Shown here in pieces: positions 36,199-46,810 of a DNA stretch of 64,000 bases. The notes under the pieces are model-generated. The model was not told where the DNA came from. It did not search any database and saw only the letters and a list, made by a program, of their open reading frames with translations. This DNA comes from Orobanche coerulescens. Its lineage: Eukaryota > Streptophyta > Magnoliopsida > Lamiales > Orobanchaceae. Location of the stretch: assembly GCA_033398695.1 (NCBI GenBank), contig CM065815.1, positions 145,125,001-145,189,000 of the forward strand. Reading direction: 5' to 3'. Position 1 is the first letter of the stretch. The number at the start of each line of letters is the position of its first letter. The position numbers and the translations under genes are program-made.

Positions 36199-36744
36199 AT
36201 GGAACAAACTTTGAAAACAATTGAAAAAAGATTTCCCTTTCTTAGTAAAAAATTCATTTTGAAACTTTACCAAGCCAGACTTGAAAGGATGAGGTTGCTT
36301 ATGAATAACGGCATACCTTTTGATATTCGATTCATTATTGAAGCCAAAGTGAGAATAGCGGGTGAATTCACGGAAACACCAACTAGATTTTTACCAGGGC
36401 TTGGAAAAAGTTCATATGCCAAGAAACGACGAGCAAAGAAAATCGCCGTTTGCTACAAATGTGCTAGGTGGAACTGTGATTCAAGATGTCGATCTTTAGG
36501 AATTCCTTCCACAAACAGAGAAGATAAAATTCAGTTCATCAAAGATGGTCTGAATAAGGAGAATTTAGATGATATCGAAATTTCTCTTGACATGCATCCT
36601 AGTGGACTCGTACATTACGGGATTCGATGTTTGTGGAATAAATTCAAACCAGAATATGAACAACGTCTTGGGAATCTGACGTTAAAAGACCCTGTTTGTC
36701 AATTTGTAAGAAAATTGGATGGGAAGCTTCTCCCCGACTCATAG
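36199..36744 (+). CDS. Intact 181-aa ORF with basic patch and four-Cys finger, plant-RNA-virus nucleic-acid-binding-protein-like
   Basis: No stop or frameshift, unlike all pol parts around it. Residues 70-81 (KSSYAKKRRAKK) form a basic, NLS-like patch. Directly after it C85-X2-C88-X4-C93-X3-C97 forms a likely zinc finger, followed by GIPS and an acidic/charged helix. From knowledge of the family, a Gly/Ser-Tyr-Ala-basic patch joined to a CX2C...C...C finger is the mark of the small cysteine-rich nucleic-acid-binding proteins of carlaviruses and relatives, several of which suppress RNA silencing. Length is larger than the usual 90-140 residues because of long N- and C-terminal parts I cannot assign. 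It sits between pol and LOG-like gene, where Athila elements often have an env-like ORF. The viral relation is my inference from motif layout; a plant or element-specific zinc-finger protein is the alternative. Confidence 0.6.
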   Translation: MEQTLKTIEKRFPFLSKKFILKLYQARLERMRLLMNNGIPFDIRFIIEAKVRIAGEFTETPTRFLPGLGKSSYAKKRRAKKIAVCYKCARWNCDSRCRSLGIPSTNREDKIQFIKDGLNKENLDDIEISLDMHPSGLVHYGIRCLWNKFKPEYEQRLGNLTLKDPVCQFVRKLDGKLLPDS

Positions 36745-37053
36745 AAGGCGTTTAAGCCGTTTCTGAACGTAAAATCAGAGGAAGATGTGAGCCACAATCA
36801 CAACTACTGTACATACACGTGAGTATCTTTACTTTTTGTCGTTTTTTTAGATTTTCTGAATAAAAAAGGTGATACGCAATAAATGCATTCATTATTCTAT
36901 TGAGTAGTTGAAGCGCAATTAACGCGGTCACAGATTTGATAAATCTTTTTACTTTATTTTGCATCTATAAATAAACATTGCAGTTGTTTCTTTTCTGCAT
37001 CCCTCAAACTTGTATTCTTTTCATTTTCTCTCTAAGTAATTTTCATTTAAAAA
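36745..37053 (+). promoter_or_regulatory. Spacer with TATA box and possible leader intron before the LOG-like gene
   Basis: TATAAATA at 36966-36973 stands about 80 bp before the ATG at 37054, followed by a CT-rich leader typical of plant 5' UTRs. A strong donor-like GTGAGTAT at 36819 and an acceptor-like ATTGCAG at 36983 could alternatively mark a 165-bp intron. Either would allow expression separate from gag-pol. Confidence 0.45.
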
Positions 37054-37709
37054 ATGGAATCATCATCTTCCACAAAATGATTTAACTTCATCTGCATTTT
37101 TGGTGTAGCTAGTAATGGGAAAGAGGCTTGCTTTACTGAAGCAGCCCACAACTTGGGTCGTACCTTAGGAGAAAAATGCATTCATGTAGTTTACGGAGGA
37201 GGAAGTCTAGGATTAATGGGACATGCTGCTGCTTCTGCCTATATGGAAGGAGTAAAAGTGTTGGGAATCATTTCAAAACCTCTGGCTGAAAGTAAAATCA
37301 CCGAGCAACAATTGGAGATGAGTTCAGAGCTGTAAATATGCAAGACCGCATAACTCACATGATAAATAATGCTGATGCCTTTATCACCCTTCCCGGTGGT
37401 TTTGGCACTCTTGAGGAACTTTTTCATGTGGTTACTAGAGCCCAGCTAAATGTTCATACGAAACCAATAGGTCTGCTAAATGTCCATGGTTTCTTCGATG
37501 CTTTACTATCTTTCATCAACTACTCTTCTGAAAAAGGTTTTATTTCTGAGTGTGCTAAACGAATCATAGTTGTTGCAACAACACCAGAAGAGCTGATCAA
37601 AAAACTTATTGCATTTGTTCCTGAACCAGACCCAGCTCTAGCTAATATTGTTTGGATGGAAGATTTCACTGTACGGAAACGCAAAATTGATACATTCCTT
37701 TCCCTCTGA
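37054..37709 (+). pseudogene. LONELY GUY-like cytokinin-nucleotide phosphoribohydrolase, intronless, two lesions
   Basis: LOG enzymes release active cytokinin bases from their riboside 5'-monophosphates in the cytosol. From ATG 37054 the frame reads MESSSSTK, a TGA stop (37078-37080), then FICIFGVASNGKEACFTEAAHNLG, VVYGGGSLGLMG and VLGIISKPLAE. A one-base loss at about 37312 shifts the frame; then GDEFRAVNMQDRITHMINNADAF, the catalytic-site signature PGGFGTLEE, and PIGLLNVHGFFDALLSF to the stop at 37707-37709. About 218 codons matches a full-length LOG of about 210-220. Plant LOG genes normally have several introns; none is here, which suggests a retrocopy or capture by the retroelement. Confidence 0.85.
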
Positions 37710-38099
37710 TATCCTACTTCATTCCTCTTGTTGTTTTTACTTTTAAGTGGGTGTAAATATCGTGAAAATGATGGCAGTTTAAGGAGTTCTCTTTTCGATC
37801 TCTTGACGCGCATCTATCCGCGATTTATGTATTGTTATTTCTATTAGTGTACTTTTTCTTGTTTGTTTTTAATAAAAGCATTGATGGCAGCATAATGCGA
37901 CTCTTCGGACTCTCTTGAAGCGCATCTAGGTTGTTTGTGTTATACTTCCGGGAATATTTTTTTTTTTGTTGTTTTGCCACACTTATTTCTTGGAGGTCCA
38001 ATAAAGGCTTGAGCGAAGCGTCGTCTTTCATAAACAGGGAAGCCTTATTTATACCCTTACTCCATTGTTCTTTTTACACAATAAGAATATTGTATATCA
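37710..38099 (+). other. 3' noncoding region of the Athila-like element
   Basis: Contains two copies of a cgcatct-type block after gatctcttga / gactctcttga (37795 and 37910) and an AATAAAAGC possible polyadenylation signal near 37871. No gene seen. Confidence 0.5.
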
Positions 38100-38116
38100 T
38101 TAAGTGTGGGCGAAGG
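38100..38116 (+). other. Athila-like polypurine tract
   Basis: ttaagtgtgggcgaagg, the TAAGTGTGGG-type purine tract seen before the 3' LTR of Athila-like elements. Confidence 0.6.
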
Positions 38117-38137
38117 TGTATATCTATATCTATATCT

Positions 38138-38168
<31 letters not shown>

Positions 38169-38551
38169 TATATATAATAATATAAAAAAAAAAGAGGTTG
38201 AAAACCACGGCACAATTTTCTTGAGAAAACGTTAGTGAAAAAATCATTTTTGGGATGTTTCACTGGTTTTGATAATGGATTTGGATGAAGGTGTATGAGA
38301 TTCAGTACACAACACCCTTGTTGTGAGTTTTGAGCCTTAGAGCAATCCCTATATATACGCTCTATATTTTTTGTTGTGTGGTCAAACATATTGTGTTCAT
38401 TCTAGAACTTGCTCATTTATACATTTCGAGACTACATTCATAAACTCTTGCATTAAGATGATAAAGGCAATTAGGATTAACTCCTTGTTGGCTTATATTT
38501 TCCCACCCATTACATTTTATCCTTAGAAGCCCCATTGAGCCTGAGCCTATT
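38117..38551 (+). repeat. Athila-like 3' LTR, first part, with (tatatc)n microsatellite
   Basis: Starts TGTATATC and immediately runs into a (tctata)n / (ta)n tract to about 38178. It continues until element B at 38552. Its partner 5' LTR is not present in the window, so the start is inferred from the purine tract. Confidence 0.55.
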
Positions 38552-40788
38552 TGTAACGCCCCGATTTCACAAATACATTTATTGTGAATTATAGAAAACA
38601 TGTTCAATTTTATTAAATTAATGCCCGAATAAATTATCATTTAATTCATTTCATTCTCATAATCATACAAATTCATTTGTTATTATTCATGTTCAGACAT
38701 GTGATTCATGTCGTGTCATTTCTCATTTTATTTCATCGTGTGTCATGTCGTCATTTCTAGGCCCAAGTCAAATTTTAAGCGATATAAATTGTTACGCATA
38801 AGATTTTACAAGTCCATTTTAATTAATTTTAATCCATTTATCTTGGGCCCAATTCAATATCAAGCCCAAATCCTAATTAAATTAAGAGCCCAATCATCAT
38901 TATCATTTTTCAGCCCAAATCATTCCTCTCCCACTCACACACGATCAAAACATGGGGGAGTTTTCTGCACCTTCATTAACTTCCTTAATGGAGGTAGTGG
39001 GCATAATGGGGGGAGTTTTGTCATTATGGAATGAGCAATTAAATCCTAGACTAAAAATATAAGTAACAATCCATGACAATTCATATCCATTCCTTTTCCT
39101 CAACTCATCATAAATTCCGCAAAGAACCGAAAGCGTAACACATTTCACAAATATCGACTTGATTTGTACACGTGAGCACAACAGTAAATTTTCCCCCTGC
39201 TATACCCTTTGATTACACAAAAGACACCCAACACACCAAGACGAGTACCGTTAATATTCGCTCCCGCCGTCCTCCTTAGTCCTTACTAATTCGCCGACTC
39301 TTGAGCCCGAAATTACCTCACCGGCTGACAAAGGCAAATAACTCTCAAACCTAAATTCCTCTTGAAATGAAGATTTTCTTTTACTCAAGCCGAGCCGTGT
39401 TCTTGAAACGGAAACAAATTTTCGACCGAAACATGTCTCATCTCCGTCCCCGTCATGGGCGGCCTCCTTCGTTCGGCCTAAAGCGCTCATGAACTGTAAC
39501 CATTAACACCGCCCCCATAGCTTTTATTCCGCCGTACGTTTTCCTGTTCGATCCGCCGCGGAGTTGGCCGGATTCAAGAACCCATCTCGCCGCCGCTTTC
39601 ATTACATCATCAGCTGAGCCGCCTCGTCATCGCGGAGTACGGCCACCACTCTGATTGGGGGCATGGTCGTCACCGGAATTTCCGCCAGCGGCTCGGGAGC
39701 GTCGCGGATGGGAGTTTCCGAACTCAGGCAAAGGGATGGGGGTGGTCGGGCGGGAGGTGAAGTGAGAGAGAGAGAGAGTTAATCGAGAGAGAGGATAAGT
39801 GAGGATGAGGGAAAAGTCGGCCGACCCGTGAGGAAGAGAAGGGTTTTATACCCAGTCATTTTTTAGGGTATTTCAATTGAGCCCCTAGAATTCAAGACTT
39901 CTTGAATTGACCCCAATTCAACTTTCCAGTGTATTTAATTTCAATCCCTGAATTTTCCAATCCTTTTTAATTCCCCAGCCAGATTCAATATTTTAAATTT
40001 CAGTCCCTTTCGGCCAAGGTTTTAACATGTTGACATTTTTAATTACTATTATTATTCACTCACAATTTAATTCTCAGTCATATAATAATAATAATTTTCT
40101 ATTATTATTAATTGTAGATAATAACAAGAATTTACGGGCCTAGAATTGTCGAGTCAAGCATCTCATCACATTCAAGTTCAAGAACTGCATTTTATCCAGT
40201 GTGGGGATTTATTACGCTTTTGTTTATTTTAATTGCTTTATATATTGTCTCGTATGTGCACGTGAAATCGATCGAAGCACTTAAATGTGCAATCGATCGA
40301 AGCACTTAAATGTGCAATCGATCGAAGCACTTAAATGTGCAAATCGATCAAGCACTTAATTGTGCATAAAGCCTTCTGCCAGCCGACGGGCATCAGAATT
40401 TATCAGTCATGTTGTTTATACTTGCTAATATATTTAGTAATTAACGTAGACATATTGCGTACTCTCCACACTGAGCGAGTTGGAAGCTCACCCCACTATT
40501 TAATCCCTTTCAGGTTGAGGAGCTCGATGTGGCATGCGATTGAGAGTGGGATGATTAAGCCTATGATTAGATGTTTATTTATTTAATGTTATTTCTCTCA
40601 AACTATGTTTATGAACAAGTGTTCAATTTGTTTTATTTTTATGTCAAGGTATGTATTGTTTTAACAATGACTCGAGAAGAATACTTGCAATTATTAAGTT
40701 TGTCTTTTTGAAATGTATCTCCGCTGCAAAATTTTTATTTATTCTTCTTAAAATGTGAAGAATCATATTTAGAAAAGTGGTCGCTACA
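38552..40788 (+). repeat. Element B 5' LTR
   Basis: TGTAACGCCCCGATTTCAC...GTCGCTACA, 2237 bp, followed by taag and the PBS. It contains an AG-rich tract at 39760-39790 and a 25-bp tandem repeat. No second LTR is in view, so the start is set by the TGTAACGCCCC terminus and the break in Athila sequence. Confidence 0.82.
40266..40365 (+). repeat. 25-bp tandem repeat in element B LTR
   Basis: Three identical units of aatcgatcgaagcacttaaa plus tgtgc and a fourth diverged one. Each unit contains the overlapping palindromes ATCGAT and CGATCG, and GCAC...GTGC arms that can pair. Confidence 0.9.
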
Positions 40789-40792
40789 TAAG

Positions 40793-40806
40793 TGGTATCA
40801 GAGCGG
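40793..40806 (+). other. Element B primer-binding site (initiator-Met tRNA)
   Basis: TGGTATCAGAGCGG four bases after the LTR end. Confidence 0.93.
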
Positions 40807-41229
40807 GTCTACGGTTCTGTAGACTCGTTAAAATGGTTTCTTTTTCTAAACTAAAATTTCATTTTCGCAAGTAGTCAAATATTTCTTTAGCAATTATGAT
40901 CATCCACCTCTGCCGCTCCACGTCGACTCCAAGGTACATTAAGTTATTATTATTCATTATGTGATAAATGCAGTTTACCAGATCAACCATGATTCATGCA
41001 TTAAAGATGCATCTTCAGTCTATTTTGTATATAAGAATTTTCTGATAAAGTATTTGGGCATAAAATTGTTTTCTAATAAATTCATAAGTATATGTGTGAC
41101 ATGCGAAAGTCGTCATTGCTAGAAATCTCTGGTGCTCAACCTATAGATGCAGTGTAACGCCTCCATTTTATTTCTCCCTCTCGTTGGGTAAGTACTGAAG
41201 GATCGTTGCGTGTGGTATGCCTTAGGATA

Positions 41230-42987
41230 ATGGCAACTCGTGGACGTGGACGCCCAGCTAACCGAGGTGCAGATAATCTCGGTGGTTAGAATGCTAACCT
41301 TGGTGGTGGTGACGGAGGTCAGGATAACCACAACAATAACGTGCCAGCTCTAACTCAGGCACAAGTTGTGCAACAATTCTGACGTTTCACTCCACCCACA
41401 TTCAACGGTCGAGAAGGACCAGCTTTCGTTGATGAATGGTTCATGTCGCTCGAGCGCACCTTTGAGCTCATTGGGTGCACCGATGCGCAAAGAATTATTT
41501 GTGGCCAATATCAAATGGTGGAGGATGCTGGACGCTGGTGGATAAGCTATTGGCGTTTGAGGCCGGCGGCCGAGCGTGCTGCATTAACATGGGATCGGTT
41601 CAAGGAAATAGTGATGGAACAGTACTACCCACAGCACTACCGAGAGAAGATGGAGAGAGAGTTTTGGAACCTTGAACAAGGAGGAATGACGGTTGAAGAA
41701 TATGAGAGAAAATTCAACCAAATCAGCTTCTTTGTGGAGCACATGGTGGACACAGATCGAAAGAGGGCCCTTAAGTTCCGGAGTGGTTTACGCCCGAGTA
41801 TTCGTCACATCGTGGCTTGTCATGGGGTGCTACCCTATACCGAGACGGTTTTTCGAGCCCAAGAGGTTGAGGCTAGCCATAATCTGGATCAACAACAGTC
41901 TACGAAGCCTAGTATCGGTAAGAGGCATTGGAATGGAAACCAAAATAAGGCCATGGTATCTAACAAGCAAGCAAAGGTTGATCAAAGGTCGGGACCTAAG
42001 CCTCAAACCAGTAAGCCAGAGTGCTCGAAGTGTGGTAAGAATCATGGCGGGGAGTGTTTGTATGGAAAAGGTGTCTACTACAGATGTAAGGAGGCAGGGC
42101 ATGCAGCTTCGAATTGTCATCTCCAAAGGGCTAAAGGTCAAGGTGCTGGAGGAAAGGCTCGTATTTATTCTTTGACCCAAAAGGACGCAGATGAGAATCC
42201 CGGCACAGTGTCAGGTATGCTTATGATATCTAATGTGCCTGCTTTTGCTTTATTTGACACTGGTGCCACATATACTTTTATGTCTGTAAAGTTTTATCAT
42301 GCTATTGGTCATAGAAGCATTAGAATCGTTGAGTCTCTTGAGGTTATCTTACCGTCAAGAAATACGATCCTTACTAATACAATGATTGACGAGAATATTG
42401 AGATAGGAGGTAGAGAATTTGACGCTAGCCTGTATTTAATTAACTCGATGGATTTTGATGTGATCCTTGGTATGGACTGGCTCGATAGACATGATGCCGA
42501 TATAAGTTGCCGTGAGAAGAAGATAACATTGAGGTGTTCCGAAGGCGAGTCGATCACCTTTTACGGTACTAAGAGTAGGACAGTACCAAGAGTAATCACA
42601 GCCATGAAAGCATTGAGAGGTCTAAGGAAGGAGAAATGCCAGGGTTACTTGGTGAGTTTGGTCGACACTCGTACTAATGAGGTGTCCCCTACAGACGTAC
42701 CGATAGTACGAGAGTTTCTGGATGTGTTTCCAGAAGATTTGCCGGGAGTCCCACCCGACCGACAAGTGGAGTTTAGCATTGATTTGGTCCCTGGGGCGGC
42801 CCCTAAATCCAAAACGCCATATAGAATGGCTCCAAAGGAACTTCAAGAATTGAAGGTCCAGATTCAAGAGCTACTGGAGCTCGGATTTGTTCGTCCTAGC
42901 GTGTCACCCTGGGGTGCACCAGTACTGTTTGTAAGAAAGAAGGATGGGTCACTTCGGATGTGTATAGATTACAGAGAGCTGAATTGA
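41230..42987 (+). pseudogene. Element B gag, protease and start of RT
   Basis: ATG 41230 (MATRGRGRPANRGAD) with in-frame stops TAG at 41287 and TGA at 41380, then 514 open codons. Capsid: [38 protein letters not shown]. Zinc region: [12 protein letters not shown] and [14 protein letters not shown], where the first Cys of the second knuckle is Tyr. Protease: [12 protein letters not shown] with intact [14 protein letters not shown]. The RT begins [24 protein letters not shown] and stops at TGA 42985. All in one frame, so only nonsense changes break it. Confidence 0.92.
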
Positions 42988-44381
42988 CTCACGGTGAAGA
43001 ACAAGTACCCACTACCGAGAATCGAGGATCTCTTCGATCAGTTGAGGGGAGCCGGAACCTTTTCGAAGATTGATTTACGGTCGGGGTACCACCAACTGAA
43101 GATTAGGGAGTGTGACATTCCCAAAACGGCTTTCAGAACCCGTTATGGACATTTTGAATTTGTAGTGATGCCTTTTGGTTTGAGTAATGCACCGGCAGTC
43201 TTTATGGATTTGATGGACAGGGTGCTCCAACCTTACTTGGATAAGTTCCTGATCGTCTTTATAGATGACATATTGGTGTATTCTAAGGACAAGGAACAAC
43301 ACCAAGAACATTTGAGGATTACATTGGAGACACTTCGCAAGGAAAAGTTGTATGCTAAATTCAAGAAATGTGAGTTTTGGTTAAACAGAGTTGGATTCCT
43401 TGGACATGTGGTGACTTCAAAAGGAATTGAGGTTGATCCCGATAAAGTTATAGCAGTGAGTAGTTGGGGAATACCCAAGAATGCGAGTGAAGTCCGCAGC
43501 TTTCTGGGCCTAGCTGGCTATTATAGGAGATTTATCGAAGGATTTTCGAAAATCGCCACTCCTATGACCCAATTAACAAGGAAAGGCGTGAGGTTTGAAT
43601 GGAACAACAAGTGCGAGGAAAGTTTTCAAGAGTTGAAAAGGAGACTAACCTCGGAACCAGTATTAACGATTCTTGATCCGACGGAAGACTTTGTTATTTA
43701 TAGTGATGCCTCAAAGCAGGGGTTGGGTTGTGTTCTGATGCAACATGGTAAAGTAGTAGCCTATGCATCGAGACAGATTAAACCACATGAGTTGAACTAT
43801 CCAACACATGATCTGGAGTTGGCTGCTGTAGTACATGCGTTGAAGATCTGGCGTCACTATCTCTACGGAGGGAAGTGTGAGATATACACTGACCATAAAA
43901 GTTTGAAGTATATTTTCACACAGAAGGACCTTAACATGAGGCAAAGGCGATGGTTAGAATTGGTGAAGGACTATGATTGTACTATTCATTACCATCTGGG
44001 TAAGGCTGATGTGGTAGCTGATGCCTTGAGTCGGAAGACTAGAGGCGAGTTAGCTTGCTTGACCGATCAGGAGAGTTTGATAAAGGAGTTCTCCCAGTTG
44101 AGGATTGAGGTAGTTGAGTCTTCAAAACGTTCGAAAGCAATCCTATCATCTTTGGTCTTGCAACCAAACTTGAGGGATAAGATTAAGGAGGCTCAACCAC
44201 GTGATAGGTTCTTGTGCAAGATGAAGGATCAAGCACAAGTCGGGAGTATTGAGAAATTTGCCGTCGCCGCAGACGACGTTTTGACTTATGATGGGAGGTT
44301 ATGTGTTCCTAAGGATCCATCCCTTAGGAAGCAAATCCTTGAAGAAGCTCACAATGCACCATACCACGCTCACCCGGTGTA
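42988..44381 (+). pseudogene. Element B RT, RNase H and integrase zinc-domain start
   Basis: Same frame continued: [44 protein letters not shown], catalytic FIDDILVYS, then RNase [17 protein letters not shown] and [16 protein letters not shown]. It is cut at [13 protein letters not shown] by insertion of element C at 44378. Confidence 0.92.
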
Positions 44382-45300
44382 ACACCCCCAGATCAAACCG
44401 GGAATATTACACGCCGCAGACCCTCTCCGTGAGGATCCACCAGGCTAGACATGAACATAACACATTACATCACATACTGACGAATCAAAATAACGAATCA
44501 ATAGACCGATTTGGTCTTTCGACACTGACTTACAAATAAAAGTACATAAATTCATCCAGACTCATACCCACGCAAGGGTAAGATAATTACCACCACAAAC
44601 AATAAGACAGCGGAAAAGACAATACAATGGACTCCGACTAACTGAACCCAAAACTAGCCTTCGTGTGATTAGTATCATTCGTCTTTCATCATCCCTCGTA
44701 CCGATCCTGTCTTGCTCCCGAAAACCTGCGTGTACCTGGACACAAAACAGATATCCACCCCCCGATTACTCGGGGGTTAGCAAAACTCCACTGTTTCGCT
44801 AGTGCAAGTATAAAGTGCAAATACGAGCCATACACAACACATTCCAAGAATATAACGAAAGACTTCCCGAGATATATTTAGTTAAAAATAGTTCAAGTCT
44901 TGAAAGCAGAAACGAAGCAAGTAAGCATTTTGAAAACATTTCCAAATCTCGGGAGTTTTGAAAACATCAGAAATTGAAAAGTTCTTAATTCCTCGAAAGC
45001 CATTTAGGGTCACAGCCCCAAAGTTCAATTTCCAAAATACAAATCCGTTTAACAAAATACGGGGTCCACGACCCAACTGCTTGGCCACAAAACACAGGGT
45101 CCACGACCCGGTCATCCACTTCAATTCACTTACAAGGACACATTACACATAACATATTATTCTTATGCCATTCTAGCCAAGCACCAAGACTCGATATACA
45201 ATGTCTCTCAACCCCGAGCACAAAGCATTGTGATACTGCATAATATCACAATTAACGAAAACATCGTCATCCTCAAGATGAAAACCACAATCGGTAACCC

Positions 45301-45510
45301 GCGGCCGTACCCCTTAGTATCGACCCCGGACATCCCGTCGGACACTCGGTGGAAACCACTTCCGCGGCCGTACCCCTTAGTATCGACCCCGGACATCCCG
45401 TCGGACACTCGGGTGGAAGTTCATCCACACACGCACCCAAGTCCACTTCCGTGGCCATACCCCTTAGTATCGACCCCGGACATCCCGTCGGACACTCCGG
45501 TGGAAGGAAC
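45301..45510. repeat. Threefold direct repeat in element C LTR
   Basis: Three copies of a roughly 50-bp block (cggccgtaccccttagtatc through cccgtcggacactc) start at about 45302, 45364 and 45451. The same block repeats at 55471-55659 in the right LTR. Confidence 0.9.
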
Positions 45511-46642
45511 AACACACACACACGTTCCAAAATCACGCTTGCAAACCACAAGCCTCGAAGGTCAATCACGATATATAGTCGAGGTACCTTACTAGAATGG
45601 CCAGTTCATCCAACATATACTCACGACCAAATAATGATACGATTCACAAGGAAGCACAAGATTTCAACAAAGACCGAACGGCACAACTAATATCACACAA
45701 ACTCACATATTCATCCATAAACACGTGACTCCAAGCACATAATTTGACAAAAGAATTACACTTTACATTTACCAACGACATAATCATACGCAATGACATC
45801 ACAAGAAAGTAAGGTGATTCTATACTCGACACTAGCACACATATTCAACTAAGCACATTAATTCCCGACACACACGGGTCACCTTTACAAAAACCATGAT
45901 GATAAATATTCCGATTCTTTTGAAAAATAGTTATTAATATTTATTTAGCACATATCGACGATTAACAACCGTAATATCCACAAAACACGTAATGTATGGG
46001 CAAGATACTTGCCTCGATAATCGATACCGGACACTCCTACAATCACGGCTCAGTCGGGACACCTCGAACACCTACAATTCCCCGTCGAAGGAAAAGAATA
46101 CACCCACGATCGAGAAGCTTGAAGAAAACGACGAACGGAAGGGTTCCGACTCGAGTTCTTCACAAGAATTCGACCCTAACAACATATAATCAATAAACCA
46201 TCGATCATACGAGGAAGAATAATCGTAGAACGCCCGAAAACCCCTCTATGACATTTTACCAGACACCTTCAAGGCATCGATCAAGAACTCGACCAAATCG
46301 ACGAATCGATACGATCCAACCATGGAATAATAAAGGAAATGATATAATATATCTAAATTATCATCAATCCATCAAAATCCTAAGTTAAATCGGATTAAAC
46401 GGATTTAAAACGAACAAAATACCCAAAATCCCCAAAATTGGATTTCTAGAAAATCTGACCTGATTCGGTAGATCGTAGGATGTTATAGGATGGATGATTG
46501 ATGATATGAACTCCAAAACTTCATGGATTGATTGTCCAACAACATCTCTCCATGATTAACCAAGCTCCACCGCGGAAGGGAAGAAAACGAGTGAGAAAAA
46601 TGGCCAAAAACCCGTCTGCAGGCCATAAATAAGCCGCACAGC

Positions 46643-46810
46643 AGCCGCGGCCTGGGAGTGTGCCGCGCACAGCCCAAAAATGGCTCCTGGTGGTCGGCAG
46701 CAGGTGCCGCGGCTCGGCCGGAGTGTGCCGCGGCACCCAGACATCGGTTTGGCCGAAAAATGCCACAGAGTGTGCCGCGGCCTCGCCAAAGATGTGCCGC
46801 GCCCTACGGC
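46643..46810. repeat. Palindrome cluster GTGCCGCGGCAC in element C LTR
   Basis: A perfect 12-bp palindrome at 46725-46736 and five variants (gccgcggc, gtgccgcgcac, gtgccgcggct, gtgccgcggcc, gtgccgcgcc) in 170 bp of unusually GC-rich LTR sequence. Confidence 0.8.

Larger units (their letters stand above)
28882..38551 (+). mobile_element. Athila-like Gypsy element, 5' LTR truncated, 3' LTR interrupted by element B
   Basis: The element has the tctccctgtggaatcgacc LTR-end block, the Asp-tRNA type PBS (29071-29087), an AT-rich leader, gag, protease with DLGAS, RT, RNase H and integrase in Athila order. After pol come two unrelated ORFs (36199-36744, 37054-37709), then a polypurine-like taagtgtgggcgaagg and the start of a 3' LTR. 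Pol carries at least six lesions. The left limit is uncertain because most of the 5' LTR is missing. Confidence 0.85.
38552..44377 (+). mobile_element. Gypsy element B, 5' part only (interrupted by element C)
   Basis: 5' LTR 38552-40788, Met-type PBS, gag, protease, RT, RNase H and the beginning of the integrase zinc domain, where element C is inserted at ...YHAHPG. The remaining pol and 3' LTR would lie right of C and D, beyond the window. Confidence 0.9.

Noticed and set aside
38117..38178. (tatatc)n tract as a TATA promoter
   Set aside because: Simple microsatellite at the presumed LTR start; no support for promoter function.
44373..44377. cccgg as target duplication of element C
   Set aside because: The right end of C lies beyond the window, so the second copy cannot be seen.
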